Shown piece after piece: positions 1 through 6,011 of a DNA stretch of 6,355 nucleotides. Under the pieces are notes generated by a model, which made no database searches, was not told the origin of the DNA, and worked only from the letters and a program-made list of their open reading frames with translations. A program made the position numbers and the translations under genes. Source of the DNA: Pseudomonadota bacterium (GTDB lineage Bacteria; Desulfobacterota; WTBG01; JAGOGO01); NCBI GenBank assembly GCA_021160085.1, contig JAGHDE010000117.1, positions 1 through 6,355 on the forward strand, given 5' to 3'. Position 1 is the first letter of the stretch. Each line of letters begins with the position of its first letter.

Positions 1-102
1 AGATTGGAATGCTTCAGCCTGTTCCCACTGGATAGGCTGAAAACCAGGAAAAAGGAAAGCAAAATAGTCTATCGAGGGAGAGGTGCGCTTAAAAATGGCT
101 AA
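1..102 (+). CDS. Possible C-terminal remnant of an upstream gene (partial, unidentified)
   Basis: The first forward frame is open from the window edge for 33 codons and stops at TAA (100-102), while the other two forward frames close within the first 40 bases. The peptide is basic near its end (DRLKTRKKESK, then YRGRGALKNG), which would suit the tail of a soluble or nucleic-acid-binding protein. I recognise no family. The opposite strand is also open over the same bases in one frame, so the call rests on weak evidence. If real, its start lies outside the window, and it would be read in the same direction as the radical SAM gene but separated from it by a strong promoter. Confidence 0.3.
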   Translation, partial: RLECFSLFPLDRLKTRKKESKIVYRGRGALKNG

Positions 103-232
103 TTAGTAATTATTTCATAAGGTTACTGTAATATCCAGAGCTTTTTCTGAAATTTTTTAAAAAAATATCACTTCCATCGCTTAAAATACCCCGGTTTTAT
201 TTTAGGCGGTGGATTATGGTTATGGGTGTGGG

Positions 233-261
233 ATGACAAAGCTCTGATGATATGGTATAAT
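233..261 (+). promoter_or_regulatory. Sigma-70-type promoter with extended -10
   Basis: The -35 box ATGACA (233-238) matches five of six consensus bases, and the -10 box TATAAT (256-261) is perfect. The spacer is exactly 17 bases. TGG directly before the -10 box supplies the TGn extended -10 element. Transcription would begin near 268 and give a leader of about 97 bases to the GTG at 365. It should drive the radical SAM and DUF364 genes together. This is read from consensus only; no start-site data are available. Confidence 0.75.
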
Positions 262-351
262 AATAAATTATTTTTCTTTTTAAGAAAAAGTGTCCCGACA
301 AATAAAATTCCAGATAAAAATCGACAATAAGATAAATGTCAAATCAAAATC

Positions 352-356
352 AGGAG
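352..356 (+). promoter_or_regulatory. Shine-Dalgarno site of the radical SAM gene
   Basis: AGGAG lies 8 bases before the GTG at 365, an ideal spacing. The in-frame triplet directly before this GTG is a TGA stop (362-364), so the gene cannot start further upstream and GTG is the start. Confidence 0.75.
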
Positions 357-364
357 ATGTTTGA

Positions 365-1303
365 GTGAAATTTATTTTTGGCCCGGTAGCCTCAAGAAGG
401 CTCAAAAGATCCCTGGGAATCGATCTTATTCCCTATAAAACCTGCAGCTTTGACTGTATTTATTGTGAACTGGGAAGGACCACCAACCTGACCATGGATC
501 GGGAAGAATATGTTCCCCACAAAGAAATCATAACGAATGTGAAGAAATATTTAAAGGCCGCAACCAATCCACCCGATTATATAACGTTAGGCGGCTCCGG
601 AGAACCGACATTACATTCCAAAATCGGCGCCATTATTTCCGAGATAAAAAAAATCACCTCAATTCCGGTGGCAGTCTTAACCAATGGTTCTACTTTATAT
701 CAGGATGAGGTAAAAGAAGAACTTTTGAATGCTGATGTGATTCTTCCCTCGCTGGATGCGGTAAGAGCTGTTACTTTCAAACAGGTAAATCACCCCCATC
801 CATCTCTTGATATAAAAAAAATCATCCAGGGATTAAAAGAGCTCCGGGAATCATTTCAAGGCCAGATCTGGCTGGAAATTCTGTTTTGTCTGGGAGTTAA
901 CGATGATAAAGAAGAAATAAAACTTTTACAAAAGGCGGTCAGGGAAATAGACCCGGATAAAATTCAATTGAACACTGTGGACAGGCCACCTCCCCAGGGT
1001 TTTGTTTGTCCGCTAAAAAAAGAATCATTAGAAAATATCAAAAAAAAATTGGGGGATAAAGCTGAAATAATAAGCAGAGCATCTGCTGAAGGAACAGAAG
1101 AAGTAGTGGCGAATGCAAAAAAGCGGGTGTTTGATCTTTTAAGAAGAAGACCGTGTCCTTTGGATGACATTTCCCGGGCTCTGGGAATTAATAGAAATGA
1201 ATTGGCAAAACTTATCGATATTTTAAGCAAAGAAGGAAAAATTCACTGTCAATTATTTAACAACCAATATTATTATCAGGTAAATGAAAGTGAGAAAAAA
1301 TGA
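365..1303 (+). CDS. Radical SAM protein, COG0731/TYW1-like, with C-terminal winged-helix region
   Basis: A 312-residue soluble iron-sulfur enzyme of the radical SAM superfamily. The cluster motif CSFDCIYC (Cys27, Cys31, Cys34) fits CxxxCxxC, and GGSGEPTL (76-83) is the SAM-binding glycine motif. LTNGS (105-109) and NTVDRPP (203-209) are further conserved-looking segments. The N-terminus (FGPVASRRLKRSLGIDLIP) is typical of the COG0731 Fe-S oxidoreductases, which are related to the archaeal wyosine enzyme TYW1. The last 55 or so residues (about 254-308) look like a small winged-helix domain with a PLDDISRALGINRNEL helix-turn-helix pattern. Other cysteines (175, 215, 264, 295) are scattered and do not form an obvious second cluster motif. 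The start is GTG, fixed by an adjacent in-frame stop and a good Shine-Dalgarno site. The stop overlaps the next gene's ATG. The substrate is unknown; bacterial members are generally annotated only as radical SAM proteins, and a tRNA-modifying role is not shown here. Confidence 0.9.
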   Translation: MKFIFGPVASRRLKRSLGIDLIPYKTCSFDCIYCELGRTTNLTMDREEYVPHKEIITNVKKYLKAATNPPDYITLGGSGEPTLHSKIGAIISEIKKITSIPVAVLTNGSTLYQDEVKEELLNADVILPSLDAVRAVTFKQVNHPHPSLDIKKIIQGLKELRESFQGQIWLEILFCLGVNDDKEEIKLLQKAVREIDPDKIQLNTVDRPPPQGFVCPLKKESLENIKKKLGDKAEIISRASAEGTEEVVANAKKRVFDLLRRRPCPLDDISRALGINRNELAKLIDILSKEGKIHCQLFNNQYYYQVNESEKK

Positions 1304-2046
1304 TAGCTGATCAAGTTCGAGAGTTTGTATTAGAAAAAGGTGAGGGGAAAAGGATTGCTGATCTAAGGATTGGGCTCGGCTACACCAGTGCGCTTCTAAA
1401 TGATGGGAAGGCCGGCGTAGCTTATACTTTTAAGGAAAGCCTGCCAGACGGGTGTTCGGTATTCACTGGAAATCGGCCTTTAGCAGGCAAATCAATCCAG
1501 CAGGTAATTAACTACATAGGTTCTCCGGTTTTGCTGGAGTCATCAGTGGGGATAGCTGTTGCCAACGCTCTAATAAACCGGGAGAGAGAGGGAGAAAAAG
1601 AGGGGGATGTTCTGGATATCTTAAAACTGGATAAAGATGATCGGGTTGGCATGGTAGGCTTCTTCGGGCCTCTTGTTGCTCCTTTAAAAAAAAGAGTGCG
1701 GGAACTTACCATCTTTGAACGATCCATCCGAATGTCCAAGGGATTTTTCCCCGCTGAAAAAGCCGCGGAAGAGCTTCCCGCCTGCGATATTGCTCTTATA
1801 ACATCCACCTCGCTTATTAATGGAACCATGGATTCCCTTATCGATTCCGCACGGAAATGCAGGGAAATCGTATTGCTCGGAGCATCCACAGTGCTTGCCC
1901 CGGAAATTTTTCAGCCTCTGGGAGTAACCCTGCTTTCCGGAGTGATTGTGACTGATCCCCCCACCATCCTTCAAATTGTCAGTGAGGGAGGAGGAATGCG
2001 GTTTTTCAAAAACCATATAAAAAAAGTCAATATAAGGCTCAATTGA
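1300..2046 (+). CDS. DUF4213/DUF364 protein, putative heavy-metal chelation family
   Basis: A 248-residue protein matching the two-domain DUF4213 plus DUF364 layout. The N-terminal part (about 1-95) carries GLGYTSALL, GKAGVAYTF and SVGIAVANALINR, typical of DUF4213, which is known to resemble the enolase N-terminal fold. The C-terminal part (about 110-240) is Rossmann-like, with VGMVGFFGPLV (116-126), TSTSLINGTMDSLID (168-182), GASTVLAPEIF (194-204) and LSGVIVTDP (212-220). The family was named for a suspected metal-chelation site in a solved structure; no reaction is established. Three cysteines are present (52, 162, 187). No signal peptide or membrane segment is seen, so it should be cytoplasmic. 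Its ATG overlaps the upstream TGA in an ATGA tetranucleotide (1300-1303), which implies translational coupling and shared transcription with the radical SAM gene. The family call is firm, the function is not. Confidence 0.88.
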   Translation: MIADQVREFVLEKGEGKRIADLRIGLGYTSALLNDGKAGVAYTFKESLPDGCSVFTGNRPLAGKSIQQVINYIGSPVLLESSVGIAVANALINREREGEKEGDVLDILKLDKDDRVGMVGFFGPLVAPLKKRVRELTIFERSIRMSKGFFPAEKAAEELPACDIALITSTSLINGTMDSLIDSARKCREIVLLGASTVLAPEIFQPLGVTLLSGVIVTDPPTILQIVSEGGGMRFFKNHIKKVNIRLN

Positions 2047-2110
2047 CAGTTGTCAGGTTTCAGGTGCCGGGGGTCAACGATAAAATAAAACTAATTCTCT
2101 TGGAAAATTT

Positions 2111-2959
2111 TTACGGAACAGGTTCCGCGTTTTCTAATTTATTAACAACATCATTTAATACCCAGTCCGGAGTGGAAGCGCCTCCAATTATGCCTATTGC
2201 CTTGTAAAATTTCAGCATACTGGAATTGAAATCTCCTGCGCTTTCCCCAAAATAAGTTGGTATCCCGCTTGACTTAGCAATCTCTACCAGCCGTTTGGTG
2301 TTCCCGCTTTCTCTTCCCCCCACAACTATAATTGCATCCACACGGTGGCAAAGGTTTCTCAATTCTTCCTGTCGTTTTCGATTGGCGTCGCAGATAGTAT
2401 CGAAAATTTTTACCCCTTTAAAGCGAGCGCTGATTTTTTTAGTCAGATCGATAAAATCTTCACGGTTTTGGGTGGTTTGGGCAACAACACATACTTTCTT
2501 GTCAGACGGTATTTTTATTAACTCATCTTCATTCTGAATCACGAGCCCTTTCTTTCCCGCAAAACCTAATAACCCCCTTACTTCAGCGTGACCAGCATCT
2601 CCAATAATAACAATGCAATAATCGCTTTTAGCATGACTATCGATAATGGATTGAACCTTCTTAACCTTGGGACAGGTGGCGTCTAATATCTTAGCGTTGG
2701 TTTTTTCTATCTGCTTACGCCGCTGGGGGGATATGCCATGAGATCTTATTATAATGGTTCCATCAATCTCTCCCTCTGTTTCTTTGAGGGGCAATACCCC
2801 CTGGCTTCGCAACATTTCCACGGCTTGAGGGTTGTGAATGAGAGGGCCATCCGTAAAAATAGCTCTATGACCAGCCTTTTGAGCCTCTGCAAGGGCTAAA
2901 TCTACCGCCCTTTTTACCCCAAAACAAAATCCGGACAATCGTGCAATTTTAACTTTCAT
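2111..2959 (-). CDS. ispH: 4-hydroxy-3-methylbut-2-enyl diphosphate reductase (IspH/LytB)
   Basis: A 282-residue [4Fe-4S] enzyme that reduces HMBPP to IPP and DMAPP, the last step of the MEP pathway, in the cytoplasm. The three cluster cysteines are present: Cys12 (GFCFGVKRAV), Cys96 (DATCPKV) and Cys190 (DTICDAN). Substrate-binding residues known from the family can also be placed: His42 (GPLIHNP), His74 (RSHG), His124 and Glu126 (GHAE), Ser218 and Asn220 (RESGN), and Ser262 (GGASTPDW). Length is normal for the shorter bacterial forms. ATG starts the family-typical MKVKIARLSGFC. The upstream GGTGA is a weak and rather close ribosome-binding site. The gene follows tlyA after a 290-base gap with unusual repeats and has its own plausible -10 box. 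It converges on the DUF364 gene across 64 bases. Confidence 0.97.
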   Translation of the reverse strand: MKVKIARLSGFCFGVKRAVDLALAEAQKAGHRAIFTDGPLIHNPQAVEMLRSQGVLPLKETEGEIDGTIIIRSHGISPQRRKQIEKTNAKILDATCPKVKKVQSIIDSHAKSDYCIVIIGDAGHAEVRGLLGFAGKKGLVIQNEDELIKIPSDKKVCVVAQTTQNREDFIDLTKKISARFKGVKIFDTICDANRKRQEELRNLCHRVDAIIVVGGRESGNTKRLVEIAKSSGIPTYFGESAGDFNSSMLKFYKAIGIIGGASTPDWVLNDVVNKLENAEPVP

Positions 2960-2995
2960 CTGTCACCAATTTCATAAAATATTTTCTGGGAAATA

Positions 2996-3001
2996 ATTAT
3001 A
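2996..3001 (-). promoter_or_regulatory. Candidate -10 box of an ispH promoter
   Basis: On the - strand the hexamer is a perfect TATAAT, 36 bases before the ispH ATG, giving a leader of about 30 bases. The -35 side is poor: the nearest TTGAAA is only 13 bases upstream, too close for a standard promoter, and at 17 bases only a T-rich hexamer is found. The base may simply reflect the AT-rich surroundings. It would make ispH independent of read-through from tlyA. Confidence 0.4.
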
Positions 3002-3062
3002 ACCTGGTCCACAATTTCAAAAGGGAGGTTCGGTTTTCAATCCGAGTTTTCACAAGTTTCGA

Positions 3063-3073
3063 GCCTGCCCTGG
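3063..3073 (+). repeat. First copy of an 11-bp direct repeat (second at 3201-3211)
   Basis: GCCTGCCCTGG occurs here and again at 3201-3211. After a single C/T difference both copies continue with GC, so 13 of 14 bases match. The copies lie 138 bases apart and bracket the interleaved inverted repeats. They could be ends or fragments of one repeat element; the match is short enough that shared GC-rich composition may also explain it. Confidence 0.5.
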
Positions 3074-3128
3074 CGCATAGTGTCCCGTTGTTTTGAAGCG
3101 TATCATTTTACCAGAGTAGAAAATAAAT

Positions 3129-3184
3129 CACCTGTCTGCCGCCTGCCTGTGCGTTGCACGCAGACAGGTGCTGGCACAGGCAGG
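3129..3184. repeat. Two interleaved perfect 11-bp inverted repeats (A-B-A'-B')
   Basis: Arm A CACCTGTCTGC (3129-3139) pairs perfectly with A' GCAGACAGGTG (3160-3170). Arm B CCTGCCTGTGC (3142-3152) pairs perfectly with B' GCACAGGCAGG (3174-3184). The arms alternate, so the two stems are mutually exclusive unless they form an H-type pseudoknot; the linkers are 2, 7 and 3 bases. A third small hairpin, TGCGT/ACGCA (3150-3154 and 3158-3162), lies inside. On the - strand, tlyA transcripts would make B', A', B, A and then a U-rich AUUUAUUUU run. The A'/A hairpin could thus act as a weak terminator, and B'/B as its competitor. A dispersed intergenic repeat with no regulatory role is the main alternative. 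Confidence 0.8.
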
Positions 3185-3190
3185 TCATCT

Positions 3191-3240
3191 CTTGGGCCAG
3201 GCCTGCCCTGGTGCGGTCTGGGCCAGGGTCTGGGCCAGGG
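3191..3240. repeat. GC-rich tandem and near-palindromic block next to the tlyA stop
   Basis: GGTCTGGGCCAG is repeated twice in tandem without a gap (3215-3226 and 3227-3238), followed by GGT of a third copy. Just to the left is the palindrome CAGGCCTG (3198-3205), and a third GGGCCAGG sits at 3194-3201. The block completes an island of about 70% GC that begins near 3131. It ends 10 bases before the tlyA stop codon, where it gives way to a TTTCAAN heptad run (3241-3260) extending into the last codons of tlyA. Confidence 0.75.
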
Positions 3241-3249
3241 TTTCAAATT

Positions 3250-3996
3250 TCAAGTTTCAGATCTCTTCTTGAGATAAATAAAAAATTCTTTGTTGCCCTT
3301 TGGCCCTTTAATCGGGGACTCCACTGTGCCCAGCACCTCCATTCCCAAACCTTTGGCAAAGGCAACTATCTCTTCAACTACACGAACATGAAGGCGATCG
3401 TCTCTCACCACGCCTCCTTTTCCTACTTCCTGGCGTTTAACTTCAAACTGGGGCTTGATAAGCGATAGAATTTCACCTTCCTTTTGGGTTAACCTCTTAA
3501 TGGGCTCCAAAACTTTTTTCAGAGAAATAAAGGATGTGTCGGAAACAGCAAGTGAAACCGGATCAGGAATCTGACCGGGGGAAAGATGTCGAATGTTGGT
3601 CTTTTCCATACATACCACCCGGCTGTCATTTCTTAACAACCAAGCCAACTGACCATAACCCACATCAACAGCATAAACCTTACTGGCGCCGCGCATTAAG
3701 AGAGAATGAGTAAAACCGCCGGTAGAAGCGCCAACATCCATAATAATCCTTCCCTTCACCGGAACATGAAAATAGTCAAGCGCAAACGCCAGTTTCAGTC
3801 CTCCTCGACTTACATAGGGATGATCTTTTTCTTTTAAGAAAATACTGGATTCAGGATTAACGAAGGTCCCCGCCTTTTCTGCTCTCTGTCCATCAACCAA
3901 AACCTTCCCGGCCATGATAAGCGCCCGTGCCCGTTCCCGGCTTTTAACAAGGCCTTGTTTCATTAGAAGTTTATCTATTCGTTCTTTTTTTGACAC
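3250..3996 (-). CDS. tlyA: TlyA-family rRNA 2'-O-methyltransferase (S4 plus FtsJ-like domains)
   Basis: A 248-residue RNA methyltransferase. Family members methylate ribose 2'-OH groups in rRNA (in mycobacteria, 16S C1409 and 23S C1920); the older name hemolysin is misleading. An N-terminal S4 RNA-binding domain (about 5-60, RIDKLLMKQG to KVLVDGQ) is joined through YVSRGG (61-66) to an FtsJ-like domain. That domain has the SAM motif DVGASTGGFT (87-96) and AVDVGYGQL (109-117). The catalytic tetrad known from mycobacterial TlyA can be placed as Lys68, Asp153, Lys181 (KPQFE) and Glu237 (KEFF). GTG is the only start that preserves the family's N-terminus. No Shine-Dalgarno sequence precedes it, and a terminator hairpin stands 34 bases upstream, so expression from dxs transcripts may be reduced. 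The target nucleotide in this organism is unknown. Confidence 0.94.
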   Translation of the reverse strand: MSKKERIDKLLMKQGLVKSRERARALIMAGKVLVDGQRAEKAGTFVNPESSIFLKEKDHPYVSRGGLKLAFALDYFHVPVKGRIIMDVGASTGGFTHSLLMRGASKVYAVDVGYGQLAWLLRNDSRVVCMEKTNIRHLSPGQIPDPVSLAVSDTSFISLKKVLEPIKRLTQKEGEILSLIKPQFEVKRQEVGKGGVVRDDRLHVRVVEEIVAFAKGLGMEVLGTVESPIKGPKGNKEFFIYLKKRSET

Positions 3997-4020
3997 GGTT
4001 CGGAAAGGTAAGGGTAAACA

Positions 4021-4050
4021 AAAGTAAAAACCCGATCTCAGAGGGTCGGG
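4021..4050 (-). terminator. Intrinsic terminator after dxs
   Basis: On the - strand an 8-bp stem (4043-4050 with 4031-4038, including two G-U-type pairs, loop 4039-4042) is followed at once by TTTTTACTTT (4030 down to 4021). The four outer pairs are all G-C. There is no T run on the other side, so it works only in the dxs direction. It lies 50 bases after the dxs stop and ends 24 bases before the tlyA start, and should end or thin out transcription entering tlyA. Confidence 0.75.
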
Positions 4051-4100
4051 GGACAGAAAAAGATATAAACTGCATTCGCAGATGCTTTCTTCTTACTGTT

Positions 4101-6005
4101 TCAGGAAGTTAAGAAAGACAAGGCAACTTTAAAAATGCCTGTATCATCAAGGCCGTATTTTCCCCGGAGAAAAGTTTGAGAGCCGTGTTCCACAAATTTT
4201 CCTGGAATGCCTATTCTCTTTATCCTGGTTCCTTCAATATGATGTTTTTCCAGTATTTCTAAAACAGCGCTCCCAAACCCCCCTGCCAGTACATTCTCTT
4301 CCACTGTAACTATCTTGCCGATCTTCTGAGCCAGGCTGCAAATCAATTCTTCATCAAGAGGCGTAATAAATCTGCTGTTTACCACCGTAGCATGAATACC
4401 CTTTTCGGCAAGGAGTTTAGCTGCGGACACTGCTGGCAATACTCTGTTCCCTATCGAAAAAATTGCCAGGTCTGACCCTTCCAACAGTATTTCAGACTTT
4501 CCCAGAGGAATGGTTTTCATGATGGTATCAATCTCAACCCCTTCAACCTTTCCCCGGGGATAGCGAATGGCAGCCGGCCCATCTAATTTTAAAGCCATAT
4601 TCAGCATGGCGCGCAGTTCATTTTCATCCTTGGGAGCCATGACAACCATATTGGGGAGATGCCGCAAAAAGGATAAATCAAACAGACCCTGGTGGGTTGA
4701 CCCATCCTCTCCCACGATTCCCGCCCGATCAACCGCAAACACCACCGGATAATTTTGCAAACAAACATCATGAAGGATCTGGTCATAAGCCCTTTGCAGA
4801 AAGGTTGAATAGAGAGCTACTACTGGTCGGAGGCCTTCTGCGGCCAGACCAGCGGAAAATGTAATCGCATGCTCTTCCGCAATTCCCACATCATAAAATC
4901 TTTCCGGGAATAATTGTTTGAACTTGACAAGTCCGGTTCCTGTTGCCATTCCTGCAGTTAGAGCCACGATGCGGTCATCCTCTCGGGCGAGATCCGCCAT
5001 CACATCGCCAAAAACATCCGTGTAGTTTTTAAGAGAATTCTCTGATTTATAAGGTTTGCCCGTCTCCTTATCAAACGGCCCAATCCCGTGGAAGGTTTCC
5101 GGATCTTTCTCCGCCGGAGGATACCCTTTCCCTTTATTGGTAACAACGTGTAACAAAACCGGCCTTTTTTTAAGATTTTTTATGTTGCGAAAGTTTTCTG
5201 TCAGGTGTTTAAAATTGTGGCCCTGGATTGGCCATACATAAGTAAATCCCAATTCTTCAAACAGTAGTCCGGGAACTATAAGCCCTTTGAAGGATTCTTC
5301 CGCCTGTTTTACCACCTGAAAAAGACGAGGGCCAATACTCGGAATAGATTTTAAAAAATCCATTAGCCTGGTATGCACTCGATTATAGGCCTTCCCGGTA
5401 ATAATCCGGGACAGGTATGATGACAGCGCCCCCACATTGGGAGAAATAGACATTTCATTGTCGTTAAGGATAACAATTAGATTGCCCTTTAAATCTCCAG
5501 CTTGATTCAGCCCTTCAAAGGCAAGTCCGGTGGTAATGGATGCGTCACCAATAACCACAATGATATTATTATCTTCTTCTTTATATTTTTGAGCCTCGGC
5601 CATCCCCAGGGCCGCGGAAATTGATGTGCCGCTATGTCCCACATCAAAAACATCATAGGGGCTTTCCGTTCGACGGGGGAATCCACTGATGCCATTATAT
5701 TGACGGAGAGTATGAAACCTGTCTCGACGGCCGGTGATTAATTTGTGGGCATAGCTTTGATGTCCCACATCCCAGATGATTTTGTCCTGGGGAGTGTCAA
5801 AAATATAATGAAGTGCAATGGTGAGCTCTACAGTTCCCAAACTGGAGGCTAAATGCCCGCCAGTCTGGGAAACAGTGTCGATAATAACCTCACGAATTTC
5901 TTCTGCCAGTTGGGGCAGACTTTGTTCGGAAATCTGTTTTAAATCGGCAGAAGATTCTATTTGGTCTAATAATTTGATCTTTTCTTTATTGTTTTTTTCT
6001 TCCAT
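4101..6005 (-). CDS. dxs: 1-deoxy-D-xylulose-5-phosphate synthase
   Basis: A 634-residue thiamine-diphosphate enzyme, of normal family length, that condenses pyruvate with glyceraldehyde 3-phosphate to DXP with loss of CO2. This is the first and often rate-limiting step of the MEP pathway and also feeds thiamine and pyridoxal synthesis. The N-terminal TPP domain shows TGGHLASSLG with His51, VGHQSYAHK with His82, FPRRTESPYD (109-118), the diphosphate/Mg motif GDAS (153-156) and LNDNEMSIS (180-188). The transketolase pyrimidine domain carries Glu377 (GIAEEHA), EDGSTHQG with His438, and RYPRG (481-485). A transketolase C-terminal domain follows (about 500-630). The first ten residues extend beyond the usual start. 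The ATG lies 6 bases after the prenyl synthase stop with no Shine-Dalgarno sequence, so translation is probably coupled. The usual GDG of the TPP motif reads GDA here. Confidence 0.98.
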   Translation of the reverse strand: MEEKNNKEKIKLLDQIESSADLKQISEQSLPQLAEEIREVIIDTVSQTGGHLASSLGTVELTIALHYIFDTPQDKIIWDVGHQSYAHKLITGRRDRFHTLRQYNGISGFPRRTESPYDVFDVGHSGTSISAALGMAEAQKYKEEDNNIIVVIGDASITTGLAFEGLNQAGDLKGNLIVILNDNEMSISPNVGALSSYLSRIITGKAYNRVHTRLMDFLKSIPSIGPRLFQVVKQAEESFKGLIVPGLLFEELGFTYVWPIQGHNFKHLTENFRNIKNLKKRPVLLHVVTNKGKGYPPAEKDPETFHGIGPFDKETGKPYKSENSLKNYTDVFGDVMADLAREDDRIVALTAGMATGTGLVKFKQLFPERFYDVGIAEEHAITFSAGLAAEGLRPVVALYSTFLQRAYDQILHDVCLQNYPVVFAVDRAGIVGEDGSTHQGLFDLSFLRHLPNMVVMAPKDENELRAMLNMALKLDGPAAIRYPRGKVEGVEIDTIMKTIPLGKSEILLEGSDLAIFSIGNRVLPAVSAAKLLAEKGIHATVVNSRFITPLDEELICSLAQKIGKIVTVEENVLAGGFGSAVLEILEKHHIEGTRIKRIGIPGKFVEHGSQTFLRGKYGLDDTGIFKVALSFLTS

Positions 6006-6011
6006 AAAAAG

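Larger units (their letters stand above)
103..364. other. AT-rich intergenic region upstream of the radical SAM gene
   Basis: No convincing gene is seen here. The left half contains AT-rich runs, including a T6A7 stretch near 150-168 preceded by a weak 4-bp CAGA/TCTG hairpin, too poor to call a terminator. The right half carries a near-consensus promoter (233-261) and an approximately 97-base leader. The leader contains a weak A/T hairpin at 276-290 (CTTTTT, loop AAG, AAAAAG) and ends with a clear Shine-Dalgarno sequence. Confidence 0.6.

Noticed and set aside
276..290. A/T hairpin in the leader of the radical SAM gene as a riboswitch or attenuator
   Set aside because: A 6-bp stem of almost only A-T pairs with a 3-base loop is too weak, and no conserved riboswitch core is recognisable in the approximately 97-base leader.
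289..297. AGTGTCCCG shared with 3079-3087
   Set aside because: A nine-base match is expected many times by chance in a window of this size.
2044..2074. Short inverted repeat TGACA/TGTCA and TCAGGT direct repeat between the convergent genes, considered as a shared terminator
   Set aside because: The stem is only 5 bp with a 2-base gap and there is no T run on either side; no terminator can be supported for the DUF364 gene or ispH.
3080..3468. Forward open frames over the tlyA-ispH gap and the tlyA 3' end
   Set aside because: Their peptides follow the GC-rich repeats and the opposite strand of tlyA, have low-complexity or arbitrary composition and match no family pattern.
4567..5241. Several short open frames on both strands within dxs
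   Set aside because: They are out-of-frame shadows of a full-length Dxs whose motifs are intact throughout.
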